Source: Arthrobacter sunyaminii
GTDB taxonomy: Bacteria; Actinomycetota; Actinomycetes; Actinomycetales; Micrococcaceae
Assembly: GCF_018866305.1 (NCBI RefSeq)
Contig: NZ_CP076456.1
Coordinates: forward strand, 2,046,001-2,110,000
Direction: 5' to 3'
DNA length: 64,000 nucleotides
The notes under the pieces: generated by a model
Database searches by the model: none
What the model saw: only the letters and a program-made list of their open reading frames with translations
What the model was told of the DNA's origin: nothing
Made by a program: the position numbers and the translations under genes
Shown: positions 29,180-38,901 of the stretch, in pieces
Layout: each line of letters begins with the position of its first letter
Position numbering within the stretch: the first letter of the stretch is position 1

Positions 29180-30123
29180 TCGCAGCGGTTCCGCCGGCCG
29201 CGGTCCCCGCCGTGGCCGGCAAATCCGGGAATACTGGGCGGAACAACGGGACGGGCAAGACCGGCACGTTGTGGTGGATGGTCCTGCCGGCAATGTTCTT
29301 CTTTGTGGTCTTCGCCGTTGTTCCCCTGGTGGGTGTCTTTGTGCTCAGCTTCGCCAACTGGGACGGCATCGGCGCGATCTCCCTCGCCGGCATCGGCAAC
29401 TGGCTTTCGGTCCTGGGCGACCCCGTGATGCACAACTCCCTCCGGCTGACGTTCTTCATCATGATCGTCTCCTGGCTGGTCCAAACACCGCTGAGCATCC
29501 TGCTCGGCGTCTTCACCGCCGGAAGCCAAAAATACCGGGCACTCCTGGCCGTCCTGTACTTCCTGCCCCTGCTGCTGTCCTCCGCGGCCATCGCCATTGC
29601 CTTCAAGGCCCTGCTGGATCCGAATTTCGGCCTGGCGGTGGGCCTCAAGCTGCCCTTCCTGGCCCAGGACTGGCTGGGACACCCGCAGCTGGTGCTGCTG
29701 GTGGTCATCTTCGTCATCGCGTGGCAGTTCGTCCCCTTCCACACACTCATCTACCAAGGCGGCGTGCGGCAGATTCCGAAGTCGTTGTACGAGGCCGCGG
29801 AAATCGACGGTGCCGGGAAGATCAAGCAGTTCCTCCACATCACCCTTCCCCAGCTGAAGTACACCATCATCACGTCATCGACGCTGATGGTGGTGGGGTC
29901 CCTGACCTACTTCGACCTCATCTTCGTGCTGACGGCGGGGGGACCGGGCAACTCCACCCGCATCCTGGCCCTTGACATGTACCTCACCGGGTTCCGTGCC
30001 AACCTCATGGGCCCGGCGAGTGTCCTCGCCGTGATCCTGGTGCTCATCGGGCTGGGACTGGCGCTGGCCCTGCAGCGCCTCGGTGGCAAGGACTCCAGCG
30101 GCAGCCAATTGGAAGGCATGTGA
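29176..30123 (+). CDS. ABC transporter permease, sugar type (first)
   Basis: The 315-residue inner-membrane subunit of a MalF/UgpA-like sugar importer has about six helices, beginning WWMVLPAMFFFVVFAVVPLV. The cytoplasmic EAA loop is YEAAEIDGAGKIKQFLHITL, the site that contacts the ATPase. Its ATG overlaps the stop of the binding-protein gene as ATGA. No ATP-binding subunit is encoded in this operon. In actinobacteria a shared MsiK-type ATPase encoded elsewhere often serves such importers, and that is inferred here. Confidence 0.93.
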   Translation: MIAAVPPAAVPAVAGKSGNTGRNNGTGKTGTLWWMVLPAMFFFVVFAVVPLVGVFVLSFANWDGIGAISLAGIGNWLSVLGDPVMHNSLRLTFFIMIVSWLVQTPLSILLGVFTAGSQKYRALLAVLYFLPLLLSSAAIAIAFKALLDPNFGLAVGLKLPFLAQDWLGHPQLVLLVVIFVIAWQFVPFHTLIYQGGVRQIPKSLYEAAEIDGAGKIKQFLHITLPQLKYTIITSSTLMVVGSLTYFDLIFVLTAGGPGNSTRILALDMYLTGFRANLMGPASVLAVILVLIGLGLALALQRLGGKDSSGSQLEGM

Positions 30124-30124
30124 G

Positions 30125-31015
30125 ATGACTGCAACTGCAACCAAGCCGGAGTCTCCCGTACCAGCCCGTGCCCCCTCATCCCCGGGTAAGGGGCGGCGCT
30201 GGCGGAAACTGAACTATGCCGGCGGACTGGCCGGCTGGATCTGGCTGGCGATCATCATCATCCCGGTTTATTACGTGGTGATCACCAGCCTGAAAACCTC
30301 GGCCGGCTACTTCGCCCAAAACCCCCTGGCTATTCCGACGTCTCCCACCCTGGAGAACTACCGGATGGTGCTGGAGGCGGACTTCGCCAAGTACTTCATG
30401 AACAGTGCCATCATCACCATCGGAGCCGTCATTCCCACGGTCGCCGTGGCGTTCATGGCGTCTTTCGCGATCGTGCGGGGCAACGGCCGGTTCCTGCGTC
30501 TTGCCAACGGAATGTTCCTGATGGGCCTGGCCATTCCACTCCAGGCCACGATCATTCCGATCTACCTGATGATCATCCGGCTGAACCTCTACGACAGCCT
30601 CCTGGCTCTGGTGCTGCCATCCATCGCCTTCGCCATTCCACTGACCGTACTAATCCTGTCCAATTTCATCCGCGACGTGCCGAATGAGCTGTTCGAATCC
30701 ATGCGGCTGGACGGCTGCAGCGAGTGGCAGACCATGTGGCGCCTTGCCCTGCCACTGACCAAACCTGCCATTGTCACCGTGAGCATCTACAACGCCCTGG
30801 GCGTGTGGAACGGCTTCCTGCTCCCGCTGATCCTCACGCAGAGCCCGGACCTGCGCGTCCTGCCGCTGGCGCTGTGGAGCTTCCAAGGCGAGTACAGCGT
30901 CAACATCCCCGCGGTGCTGGCCTCCGTGGTCCTCACCACTCTGCCCATCCTGGTGCTCTATATCGTGGGACGCCGCCAGCTGCTGAGCGGCTTGACCGCA
31001 GGGTTCAGCAAGTAA
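30125..31015 (+). CDS. ABC transporter permease, sugar type (second)
   Basis: The 296-residue partner permease (MalG type) has six predicted helices. The N-terminal one is AGWIWLAIIIIPVYYVVITS. The EAA-like loop is FESMRLDGCSEWQTMWRLAL. GGAAGG lies eight bases before the ATG at 30125, one base after the stop of the first permease gene. The pair and the lipoprotein make a carbohydrate importer. Confidence 0.93.
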   Translation: MTATATKPESPVPARAPSSPGKGRRWRKLNYAGGLAGWIWLAIIIIPVYYVVITSLKTSAGYFAQNPLAIPTSPTLENYRMVLEADFAKYFMNSAIITIGAVIPTVAVAFMASFAIVRGNGRFLRLANGMFLMGLAIPLQATIIPIYLMIIRLNLYDSLLALVLPSIAFAIPLTVLILSNFIRDVPNELFESMRLDGCSEWQTMWRLALPLTKPAIVTVSIYNALGVWNGFLLPLILTQSPDLRVLPLALWSFQGEYSVNIPAVLASVVLTTLPILVLYIVGRRQLLSGLTAGFSK

Positions 31016-31030
31016 CTGAAAGGAACCTCT

Positions 31031-32278
31031 ATGACCAAGGCAGAACCTGCCCCGCTCCGGATCGGAATGGTTGGCTACGCCTTTATGGGTGCTGCCCATT
31101 CACACGCATGGCGCACTGCCCACCGTTTCTTCGATCTGCCGCTGACACCTCAGCTCACGGCTGTGGCCGGACGAAACGCCGCCGCTGTGGAGGAAGCCGC
31201 AGCACGTATGGGCTGGGCTTCCACGGAAACTGATTGGCGGGCGCTCATCGAACGGGATGACATCGACCTGATCGACATCTGCTCGCCCGGTAACACCCAT
31301 GCCGAGATTGCGGTTGCCGCCCTGCGCGCGGGGAAACACGTATTGTGCGAGAAACCGCTCGCCAACACGGTGGCAGAAGCCGAGGAGATGGCGGCTGCAG
31401 CACAGGAGGCGGCACGCAACGGGGTCTTTGCCATGTGCGGGTATTCGTACCGGCGCACCCCGGCACTGGCACTGGCGAAGCGGATGGTCGACGACGGCCG
31501 GCTGGGGAAGATCCGCCAGGTGCGGGCGCAGTACCTCCAGGACTGGCTCAGCGATGAAAACGCGCCGCTGACCTGGCGGCTGGACCGGGAGGTGTCGGGA
31601 TCCGGCGCACTGGGCGACATTGGCGCGCACATCATTGACGCGGCGCAGTTTGTCACCGGGCAGCAGATCACCGGGGTCTCCGCCCTGCTGGAGACCTTCA
31701 CCCGGCGCCGTCCGGTGGGCGGGGACTTCGTTGGGCTTGGCGGGCACGGTGCCGCCGGAGAGGACCAGCCCATGGGGGACGTGAGCGTGGATGACGCCGC
31801 CATCTTCACCGCCCGTTTCGACGGCGGACCCATCGGCGTCTTCGAGGCCACCCGCGCGGCCCTGGGCCGAAAGAATGCCATGCGCCTGGAAGTGAACGGA
31901 TCGCAGGGTTCCCTGGCCTTCGATTTTGAGGACATGAACTTCCTCCAGTTCTACGACGGAACCGACCGCCCGGGAGAACAGGGTTTCCACCGCATCATGG
32001 TCACGGAGCCGGAGCACCCCTACGTCGGCAATTGGTGGCCCACCGGCCATGGGTTGGGTTATGAGCACGGTTTCACACATCAGGCGGCGGACCTGGTGGC
32101 GGCGCTCGCCGCCGGTACACAGCCCGCGCCGTCGTTCGCCGATGCCCTCCAGGTGCAGCGCGTACTCGCAGCCGTCGAAGAAAGTGCGGCTGATGACAGC
32201 CGCTGGACGCCGGTGGACGCAAACGCGCACTCCGCCGCCGGAGCCGCCCTGAAAACTACTGCAGAGGAGATCCGATGA
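31031..32278 (+). CDS. Gfo/Idh/MocA-family oxidoreductase (first)
   Basis: The 415-residue NAD(P)-dependent dehydrogenase has the N-terminal Rossmann motif [19 protein letters not shown]. The family EKP catalytic segment is [18 protein letters not shown]. The active-site region of the C-terminal domain is [20 protein letters not shown]. Such enzymes oxidise sugars, inositols or their lactones. It follows the importer genes by 15 bp and overlaps the next gene as ATGA, so it is part of the same operon. The substrate is likely the imported sugar or its derivative, but it is not identifiable by sequence alone. Confidence 0.9.
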   Translation: MTKAEPAPLRIGMVGYAFMGAAHSHAWRTAHRFFDLPLTPQLTAVAGRNAAAVEEAAARMGWASTETDWRALIERDDIDLIDICSPGNTHAEIAVAALRAGKHVLCEKPLANTVAEAEEMAAAAQEAARNGVFAMCGYSYRRTPALALAKRMVDDGRLGKIRQVRAQYLQDWLSDENAPLTWRLDREVSGSGALGDIGAHIIDAAQFVTGQQITGVSALLETFTRRRPVGGDFVGLGGHGAAGEDQPMGDVSVDDAAIFTARFDGGPIGVFEATRAALGRKNAMRLEVNGSQGSLAFDFEDMNFLQFYDGTDRPGEQGFHRIMVTEPEHPYVGNWWPTGHGLGYEHGFTHQAADLVAALAAGTQPAPSFADALQVQRVLAAVEESAADDSRWTPVDANAHSAAGAALKTTAEEIR

Positions 32279-33279
32279 CCCGCCCCATCACGCTGTTCAC
32301 CGGCCAGTGGGCCGACCTTCCGTTCGAAGAAGTTGCCCGGCTGGCGGGCGAGTGGGGTTTTGACGGCCTTGAAATCGCATGCTGGGGGGACCACCTGGAT
32401 GTTTGGCGGGCGGTGGAGGATGACGAATACCTGCAGGACCGGCTCGACATCCTCAAGCGCAACAATCTTTCGGTCCATGCCATTTCGAACCACCTCAACG
32501 GACAGGCCGTCTGTGACGATCCGATTGATGAACGGCACCAGGGAATTGTTTCGGCCCGGGTCTGGGGCGACGGGGAACCGGAAGGCGTGCGCACCCGCGC
32601 CGCTGAAGAACTCAAGATGACCGCACGGGCCGCAGCCCGCCTCGGAGTAAAAACGGTGACGGGCTTCACCGGATCGGCCATCTGGAAGACGGTAGCAATG
32701 TTCCCGCCGGTGCCCGAGGGCATGATCGATCGCGGTTATCAGGACTTTGCCGACCGCTGGAATCCCATCATTGACGTTTTTGATGAGGTGGGCGTCCGTT
32801 TTGCCCTCGAGGTCCACCCGTCAGAGATTGCTTACGACTACTGGACGGCGCACCGGACCCTGGAAGCCATCGGCCACCGGGAAGGCTTCGGGCTGAACTT
32901 CGATCCCTCCCATTTCATCTGGCAGGACCTTGATCCGGCAGCTTTCCTTTACGACTTCCGTGACCGGATCTATCACGTGCATGTCAAGGAGTCGGTGAAA
33001 CAGCTGGATGGCCGCAACGGCCGGCTGGGGTCACATCTGCCGTGGGGTGATCCGCGCCGGGGATGGGATTTTGTCACGGCAGGACACGGTGATGTTCCGT
33101 GGGAGCGCATTTTCCGCATGCTCAACGCCATCGGCTATACCGGGCCGACGAGCGTGGAATGGGAGGACGCCGGCATGGACCGTCTGGTAGGCGGCCCATC
33201 CGCCCTGGCACTGGTGAAATCCCTCGCACAGATCACTCCGCCGGACGCCGCCTTCGACTCAGCTTTTGCAACCAAGTAA
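32275..33279 (+). CDS. sugar phosphate isomerase/epimerase (xylose isomerase-like TIM barrel)
   Basis: The 334-residue AP-endonuclease-2/IolE-like TIM-barrel protein begins [19 protein letters not shown]. Metal-binding positions expected for the family occur in [31 protein letters not shown] and [11 protein letters not shown]. It probably isomerises, epimerises or dehydrates the product of the neighbouring dehydrogenases. It is translationally coupled (ATGA) to the upstream oxidoreductase gene. Confidence 0.88.
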   Translation: MTRPITLFTGQWADLPFEEVARLAGEWGFDGLEIACWGDHLDVWRAVEDDEYLQDRLDILKRNNLSVHAISNHLNGQAVCDDPIDERHQGIVSARVWGDGEPEGVRTRAAEELKMTARAAARLGVKTVTGFTGSAIWKTVAMFPPVPEGMIDRGYQDFADRWNPIIDVFDEVGVRFALEVHPSEIAYDYWTAHRTLEAIGHREGFGLNFDPSHFIWQDLDPAAFLYDFRDRIYHVHVKESVKQLDGRNGRLGSHLPWGDPRRGWDFVTAGHGDVPWERIFRMLNAIGYTGPTSVEWEDAGMDRLVGGPSALALVKSLAQITPPDAAFDSAFATK

Positions 33280-33292
33280 AGGACGATCTTCC

Positions 33293-33991
33293 ATGAGCAC
33301 CACACGTCAGGCCCTGGTTGTCCGGGGCGGCTGGGACGGACATCAGCCCGTTGAAGCCACCGAGCTTTTTATGCCGCACCTCAGGGACAGCGGATTCGAC
33401 ATCCGGATTGAGGAATCCCCCAAGATCTACGCCGACGCCTCTTACATGGCCGGCGTGGACCTCATCGTCCAATGCAACACCATGAACACAATTGAGCGGG
33501 AGGAGTTCGAAGGGCTGCGAGCCGCTATCGAGGCCGGGACCGGGATGGCCGGCTGGCACGGCGGCATTGCCGATTCCTACCGCAACAGCTCGGATTACCT
33601 TCACCTGATCGGCGGACAGTTCGCCTGTCACCCCGGCAAGCATCCGGACCAGCGCATAGGGGAGGCGTCGGACAACTTCATCGACTACACGGTGAACATG
33701 CTGCCGGCGGCAGCTGACCATCCCATTACCGCCGGGCTCTCCGATTTCAACCTGCGCACGGAGCAGTACTGGGTGCTTACGGACGACTACATCGATATCC
33801 TCGCCACCACCACGCTTCCGGTACGGGAATGGGATGCCTGGCATCGCCCGGTGACCTGCCCGGCTGTGTGGACGCGACAGTGGGGCAAGGGCAGGATCTT
33901 CGTGGCGACTCCCGGGCATTCGGTAGAGATTCTGCAGGATCCGAGCGTTTCAACCATCATTGAGAGGGGCATGCTGTGGGCGAGCCGCTAA
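33293..33991 (+). CDS. ThuA-like domain protein
   Basis: The 232-residue protein has the ThuA (glutamine-amidotransferase-like) fold pattern. ALVVRGGWDGHQPVEATELF is at the N-terminus, with GTGMAGWHGGIADSY and YLHLIGGQFACHPG in the middle and GKGRIFVATPGHSVE near the end. ThuA-type proteins occur in trehalose and other disaccharide operons with Gfo/Idh/MocA dehydrogenases, and their biochemical role is poorly defined. The ATG at 33293 is preceded by AAAGGA about ten bases upstream. It sits between the isomerase and the second oxidoreductase gene in the same operon. Confidence 0.85.
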   Translation: MSTTRQALVVRGGWDGHQPVEATELFMPHLRDSGFDIRIEESPKIYADASYMAGVDLIVQCNTMNTIEREEFEGLRAAIEAGTGMAGWHGGIADSYRNSSDYLHLIGGQFACHPGKHPDQRIGEASDNFIDYTVNMLPAAADHPITAGLSDFNLRTEQYWVLTDDYIDILATTTLPVREWDAWHRPVTCPAVWTRQWGKGRIFVATPGHSVEILQDPSVSTIIERGMLWASR

Positions 33992-35118
33992 CCAACGATT
34001 CAACAGGTGCAGCTCCGATGAGGATTGGCATGGTGGGTTGCGGAAATATCAGCGCAGCGTACCTGGAGACCTTTCCGCGGTTGGACGCTGTCACCCTGAC
34101 GGCTGTTGCGGACCTCGATATGGACCGCGCACAGGCCGTAGCCGCAGCCCACCCCGGCGTCCGGGCCCTGACTGTGGACGAACTGCTGTCCGACGACGCC
34201 GTTGACCTGGTCTTGAACCTCACCATTCCGGCAGCCCATGCAGAAGTTGCGCTTAAAGCCATTGCGGCTGGCAAACACGTGTATGGCGAGAAGCCATTGG
34301 CTGCCGGCACCGCAGAGGGGCAGTCGATGCTGGCAGCGGCGGAAGCAGCCGGCGTGATCCTGGGATCAGCCCCGGATACTGTGCTCGGCACGGGAACCCA
34401 GACCGCACGCAAGGCCATTGACGACGGGCTGATCGGCAAGCCGATCTCGGCGACCGCCACCATGGTGACACCGGGGCATGAGCGGTGGCACCCGAACCCT
34501 GACTTCTACTATGTTCCCGGTGGAGGACCCTTGCTGGACATGGGTCCCTACTATGTCTCCGCGCTGGTGACGCTGCTCGGTCCGGTGACCTCCGTCGTCG
34601 GTGCCTCCAGCAGCACGCGCAGTACCCGGGTCATTGGTTCCGGCCCGCGCACGGGGGAAGAGATTCCGGTCAGCACTCCCACGCACGTAACGGGGGTGCT
34701 GATCCATGCCTCCGGTGCGCTGTCCACGCTGGTCATGAGTTTTGACGCGGTGGCCACCCGGGCCGCCAACATTGAGGTCCACGGGGAAACCGGATCACTG
34801 GTGGTGCCTGATCCCAACCGGTTCAACGGGGAAGTCCAACTGCGCCGGCTCGACGGCGAGGAATGGGAGGTGGTACCCGTATCCGCCGGTTACCAGGCCG
34901 CGTCGCGGGGGATTGGCCTACAGGACCTGGCCCGAACGCCGGCCGGGGAACTGCCTCGGGCCAGCGGGGAAATGGGCTTCCACGTTCTCGAGGTCATGGA
35001 AGCGGTCCTTGCTTCCGCAGAAGCCGGAACCGCACTGCCGATCAACAGCACATGTGAGCGTCCACCTGCCGTCGCGCTTTCCCTGTCCGGGGGAATGGAG
35101 GCAGTCTCCGGTTCCTAG
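33976..35118 (+). CDS. Gfo/Idh/MocA-family oxidoreductase (second)
   Basis: The 380-residue dehydrogenase is distinct from the first in this operon. It has the Rossmann motif RIGMVGCGNISAAYLETF, catalytic EKP in HVYGEKPLAAGTAEGQ, and the region GGGPLLDMGPYYVSALVTLL for substrate binding. The GTG at 33976, within the end of the ThuA gene, has AGAGG about eight bases upstream. An ATG at 34018 (MRIGMVG) is an alternative start that would give a more usual N-terminus. Two dehydrogenases in one operon may act on successive intermediates, or carry out an oxidation and a reduction as in 3-keto-sugar pathways. Confidence 0.88.
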   Translation: MGEPLTNDSTGAAPMRIGMVGCGNISAAYLETFPRLDAVTLTAVADLDMDRAQAVAAAHPGVRALTVDELLSDDAVDLVLNLTIPAAHAEVALKAIAAGKHVYGEKPLAAGTAEGQSMLAAAEAAGVILGSAPDTVLGTGTQTARKAIDDGLIGKPISATATMVTPGHERWHPNPDFYYVPGGGPLLDMGPYYVSALVTLLGPVTSVVGASSSTRSTRVIGSGPRTGEEIPVSTPTHVTGVLIHASGALSTLVMSFDAVATRAANIEVHGETGSLVVPDPNRFNGEVQLRRLDGEEWEVVPVSAGYQAASRGIGLQDLARTPAGELPRASGEMGFHVLEVMEAVLASAEAGTALPINSTCERPPAVALSLSGGMEAVSGS

Positions 35119-35142
35119 GTACGGATAATTCGAACATTTGTT

Positions 35143-36039
35143 CTAGTCGTACTGTTGAGGGGGTGAGGGTATGCCAGCGGCACCCCAGTTGTACCCGAAC
35201 CTCGCTACACAGTGCCAGATCTGCTTCAGTGTCTGCCGGTCAAAGCTCCGATCCCTGACGGCCTGCCCGATAATGCGGGGATCAAGCCATCCGTCTTCAG
35301 CGATGCTTTGGCCGGCGGATACGATATTCCGGCCCCGATAGTCCGCGTGCTGTTCCAGTTCATCGGTACTGAGGCGGAAGCCCTCGTGCCACTCGACGGG
35401 ACACGGCAGCCTGCGGGCAGCAACCTCGACCTCCGTGCCGCGGTAGGAGGGGTCCAGTACCAGCGCTGCAATATGACTGTTGAGCTGCAGCGGGCCGTGG
35501 ATGTGCGCTTCGATGTGGTCGTCCAGCACATCAAGCCCGGACTCCTCTGAGTACTGTGCCGCCATACCAACCAACGGCATCCGGTCCATCGTTCCAAAAT
35601 GCTCCGGCTCGGTGCTGCTGTCCGGGAAGCAGAAGGTCAGCCGCCCGTATTCCGAGTGCTTGAGCCGGAAATGGGAGGAGCCGAACCGAACGGATCCACC
35701 CACGGGGAGCCTGCGGTAATTGAGCGAACCGTATTTGGGCCGCTCGGCTGCCGGGGCGCTGTCATACGCTTCGCCGAACATGCGCTGTTCCCAGCGCCAG
35801 CGCTCGCCGCCTGGCCATGCCGTGAGCCCGCCGTTTCCCGTGCCGGTTTCAAACTGCGACCGGTAGAGACCATCCTTCACCAGGCGTTCCAGCAGGGAGA
35901 CGTCATTGACCGGAGAATCAGGATGGAAATGAATGGTTATATCCAGGGATAGATCAAGCGGAGGTCCTGCTGTTCGGCTGTTGACATAGTCGACGGCCTG
36001 CTCCCATGGGCGCGGAAGAACGGTCATTGGTTCTGCCAT
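35143..36039 (-). CDS. DUF3626 domain protein
   Basis: The 298-residue protein matches the DUF3626 pattern: LDITIHFHPDSPV near the start, RSQFETGTGNGGLTAWPGG and ERPKYGSLNYRRLPVGGSVR in the middle, and FGSSHFRLK. Conserved His, Asp and Glu residues suggest an enzyme, but no activity is established for the family. No signal peptide or membrane helix is visible. It converges on the end of the sugar operon and is isolated on its strand from the HNH gene by 143 bp. Confidence 0.82.
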   Translation of the reverse strand: MAEPMTVLPRPWEQAVDYVNSRTAGPPLDLSLDITIHFHPDSPVNDVSLLERLVKDGLYRSQFETGTGNGGLTAWPGGERWRWEQRMFGEAYDSAPAAERPKYGSLNYRRLPVGGSVRFGSSHFRLKHSEYGRLTFCFPDSSTEPEHFGTMDRMPLVGMAAQYSEESGLDVLDDHIEAHIHGPLQLNSHIAALVLDPSYRGTEVEVAARRLPCPVEWHEGFRLSTDELEQHADYRGRNIVSAGQSIAEDGWLDPRIIGQAVRDRSFDRQTLKQIWHCVARFGYNWGAAGIPSPPQQYD

Positions 36040-36124
36040 GGCTCACACCCTACCCAGAACACGGAGAGCGGGCGAGGAGTCAGACTGCCGGCGTTCGGCG
36101 CTCGCGTACTGTCCGGATGCCGGA

Positions 36125-36159
36125 GTTCTGCGGTATGCCTGCGTTCTGCGGGATGCCTG
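36125..36159. repeat. two 17-bp direct repeats upstream of DUF3626
   Basis: GTTCTGCGGTATGCCTG (36125-36141) and GTTCTGCGGGATGCCTG (36143-36159) repeat with an 18-bp period in the interval between the HNH gene and the DUF3626 gene. Confidence 0.8.
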
Positions 36160-36182
36160 TAACGGGGCCCCCGTGGTGCAGT

Positions 36183-37673
36183 TCAGCACAATGGTGGTGC
36201 GGTTGAACTATATGAATGCCCCGTTGGGGTCGTGGTGACCACCGTGTGCCTGCCATCCGGCGTGTGGTCTGCGATGTCCTGCACGGTTCGGGCGGTCCAG
36301 CCGGGTGCTTCCTTGGCCTGGTTGCAGGCCTCACACAAACCCTGAACATTCCCCGCCGACGTCAAACCACCCTCACGAACCGGCACAACATGGTCATAAT
36401 GCCGGATCGGAGCACCACACCACGGCATCCGACACACCCGGTCCCTAGCCGCGATAAACCGTGCCAAACCCTTCGGCACCAACCGTGCCATCGAATCCAT
36501 CGCCACCAGCCGCCCCGACCCGGGAACCGCATACAACCGCCGCAACCAGACCTCGGTCCGCGGATCAGGCCGCACCCGCGGCGTGCCCCACTCTGGCGCT
36601 GCGCCGCCGGAACCCGAACCAGTGTCCGGCCGGCTGCCGCGGATCAGGTCCCGCGCCCACTGCGCCGGCACCACCCCGTACCCCGCCAACACCGCCGGCT
36701 CCGAACCATCAGGAACACCGGCAACAGGAACACCTGCGTCCGGATCACCGGCATCCATGACACCCGCGGGCAGCACCCCGGCCAGCAACGCCCGGTCCGT
36801 CATGATCAACTGCACCTCCACCCGCACATCCTCCGCCCGCGCCTGCCCCGTGACCCGCTCCACCAACGTATCGGCCATAATCTGCCCCCGGCCCCGGCAA
36901 TCCCCGGCAGCACGCAACCGGTCAGCTTCCCGGGACAACGCCGCGAACACCCCCACCCCCTGGGCCACCGGCAACAACCCCGTCAAATACGTCATGGTGT
37001 CCGGCGCCGGACGACACGACACATACCGGCCCTCAACCGCCTTCGCCGCACGATTCACCACCGACTGCGGATCCAACCCGTAAGACAAAGACCTCACCCG
37101 GGCTACCAGTGCCCGATCACCCAGGGCCCCCAACCCCGCCAGGTTCCCGGCCACCACCGCATCCACCCGGCCCCGGTCCTGCCGGGACAGGCACGCCGTC
37201 TCCCGCACCAACAATGTCGCCCGCCACTCACTGAGCACCCCCACACTCAAAGCGTGCAGGGTATGCGGCATTTCCGTGGTCAGGATCTTCGCCAACCCCA
37301 GCAACCGGTTGCCCCGGTGCGGGGACTCCCGGCGGGCCAACCCGATCTGCGCGCCCACACCCCGGCCCAACTCCTCCGCCGCCAGCCCCGCCCGGGCCTG
37401 CGCCCGGCGGGTCGAGGCATCAAACGCCGCCGCAGCCCGAGCCTGCGCCGCCGCGGCCGCGGACTTCAACTCCTCCAACAACCGAATCTCATCAATCAAC
37501 CGGGCACGCTCAGCAGCTTCCAACACCTCCAGCTGGTCACATGGAACGGTGTTCTCGACACGGGCCGCGCTAACACATAGACCCCCGGATGCTGATCCGG
37601 TGACTACGGTCGAACTTCTCGGGGTAGAGGTTAGTTCCCTGTGGCCATCACTGAGAGCTGGGGAGTAGTACAT
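36183..37673 (-). CDS. DUF222 / HNH endonuclease domain protein
   Basis: The protein of about 496 residues belongs to the DUF222-HNH family that is multicopy in Arthrobacter and other actinobacteria. An alanine-rich helical DUF222 region spans roughly residues 60-330. A variable linker holds short AGVP/AGD-type repeats. The C-terminal HNH nuclease motif is CRMPWCGAPIRHYDHVVPVR, followed by GNVQGLCEACNQAKE. The start is uncertain. ATG 37673 (MYYSPALSDG) was used because the longer frame would run into the neighbouring ATPase gene; neither has a clear ribosome binding site. The biological role is unknown. Mobile-element origin or DNA-damage response have been suggested for the family. Confidence 0.85.
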   Translation of the reverse strand: MYYSPALSDGHRELTSTPRSSTVVTGSASGGLCVSAARVENTVPCDQLEVLEAAERARLIDEIRLLEELKSAAAAAQARAAAAFDASTRRAQARAGLAAEELGRGVGAQIGLARRESPHRGNRLLGLAKILTTEMPHTLHALSVGVLSEWRATLLVRETACLSRQDRGRVDAVVAGNLAGLGALGDRALVARVRSLSYGLDPQSVVNRAAKAVEGRYVSCRPAPDTMTYLTGLLPVAQGVGVFAALSREADRLRAAGDCRGRGQIMADTLVERVTGQARAEDVRVEVQLIMTDRALLAGVLPAGVMDAGDPDAGVPVAGVPDGSEPAVLAGYGVVPAQWARDLIRGSRPDTGSGSGGAAPEWGTPRVRPDPRTEVWLRRLYAVPGSGRLVAMDSMARLVPKGLARFIAARDRVCRMPWCGAPIRHYDHVVPVREGGLTSAGNVQGLCEACNQAKEAPGWTARTVQDIADHTPDGRHTVVTTTPTGHSYSSTAPPLC

Positions 37674-37746
37674 AGGTTCTATTTTAGTGATGCAGGCCAC
37701 CGTTAGACGGTGTGTGTCTACCGGTCGTATACCTGTTTCTAGTTTC

Positions 37747-38901
37747 TTAAGGTCGTCCCGGCTGAGACCGGAGATGCTGGCGGAGGCCGGGAATGGCAAA
37801 GGTAACCTTGCCGTGTCCGGCGGATTCTATGAGTCCGGCCGCCAAGAGCCGGGAGCGGTAGTTTGCCACGAGATTTGTCTTGGCCCCGATACGGCGGCCA
37901 ATGTCTCCGGCCAGGGACGGCCCGTCATCCTCTGCCATGGCCGCAAGGAAGTCCAGGTCCTTAGGGGAGGTGGCGGCAAGGGCGGCTTCGATGACCGTCC
38001 GCACATTGCGGCGGTTGGCTGCCGCAATGGCCCGGTCGACAGCCTCCGAGGTGAGGCTGCCCTGGTTGCCTTCGGCTTCGCGCCAGAGAAAATAACCAAC
38101 GAGCTGAATCAGGAAGGGATACCCGCCGGTGGCTTCGGCTGCCTGGCGCACGAGACCGGGGGAGACCTTGATGGATGCGTGGGAGAAGGTGGCGGCGAAG
38201 GACTCCTCCACTTCACGGACCGCGGCTGCGTGAAGATCTATCTTGTCGGCACGGCGGAGGAACGTGGCCACACCTTCGTTGAGCAGATCGGACACGGCAG
38301 CCGGAAGCCCGGCAAAGACTAGACCTATGGGAAGCCGGTCCTGGATGAAATGCTGGACACTGGCGGCCAGCTGGGCAAGTTCGCCGCGGTCAGCAGCATG
38401 GATCTCATCCACCGTGATGATCAGCCCGGTGCCGTGGTCATCCAAGAGCTTCAGGAGTTCCTCACCCATTGTTCGCCACGCCACCTGGCGCTCCGGCGGA
38501 AGTTGGGTGGTGATGCTGAAGCCGGCGGCAGCGATTGCGGTGATTTTGCGATTCACCGGCCCGGATCCCAGTTCCTCAGCGATACCTCGCATGGATTCTC
38601 CGATACGGCCCATGAAACCGGTGGTGGCGGTCTCGGAAATCACGGCCCAACCCTTCTCCCGAGCTATGTCGTGGGCGGCGCCGAGCATGACCGTCTTGCC
38701 GATTCCGCGGGCCCCGGTGAAAATCGTCAATAATCCCGGAGCGCCGGACCCCAGGCGGAGTCCGTACTCGAACTCGTCGAGCACGCCTGCGCGGCCCAGG
38801 ATTTGCGGGGGTGTTGCCCCCGCCGATGGGCGGAAGGGATTCTCCTTCAGCGGGGCTCCCTGTGAGTTTGTATGAGTCTTGTGAGTTTCCGTTTCCGGCA
38901 T
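37747..38901 (-). CDS. ATPase of the AAA/STAND-like type with C-terminal winged helix
   Basis: This 384-residue protein has an ENPFRPSAGATPPQILGRAG entry motif. Walker A is IFTGARGIGKTVMLG, Walker B is LIITVDEIHAADRG, a sensor region lies near VFAGLPAAVSDLL, and a winged-helix-like segment occupies about the last 80 residues (DIGRRIGAKTNLVANYRSRL). It resembles archaeal-type ATPases of unknown function found in actinobacteria. The ATG at 38901 has no ribosome binding site. It sits between two blocks of a duplicated repeat, so the first 17 residues may not be translated. A CTG preceded by AGGGAG, just before KENPF, is a conceivable true start. Confidence 0.8.
   Translation of the reverse strand: MPETETHKTHTNSQGAPLKENPFRPSAGATPPQILGRAGVLDEFEYGLRLGSGAPGLLTIFTGARGIGKTVMLGAAHDIAREKGWAVISETATTGFMGRIGESMRGIAEELGSGPVNRKITAIAAAGFSITTQLPPERQVAWRTMGEELLKLLDDHGTGLIITVDEIHAADRGELAQLAASVQHFIQDRLPIGLVFAGLPAAVSDLLNEGVATFLRRADKIDLHAAAVREVEESFAATFSHASIKVSPGLVRQAAEATGGYPFLIQLVGYFLWREAEGNQGSLTSEAVDRAIAAANRRNVRTVIEAALAATSPKDLDFLAAMAEDDGPSLAGDIGRRIGAKTNLVANYRSRLLAAGLIESAGHGKVTFAIPGLRQHLRSQPGRP

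Noticed and set aside
36216..37580. 454-codon plus-strand frame
   Set aside because: Its composition (Pro, Arg, His) is typical of the antisense of the DUF222/HNH gene.
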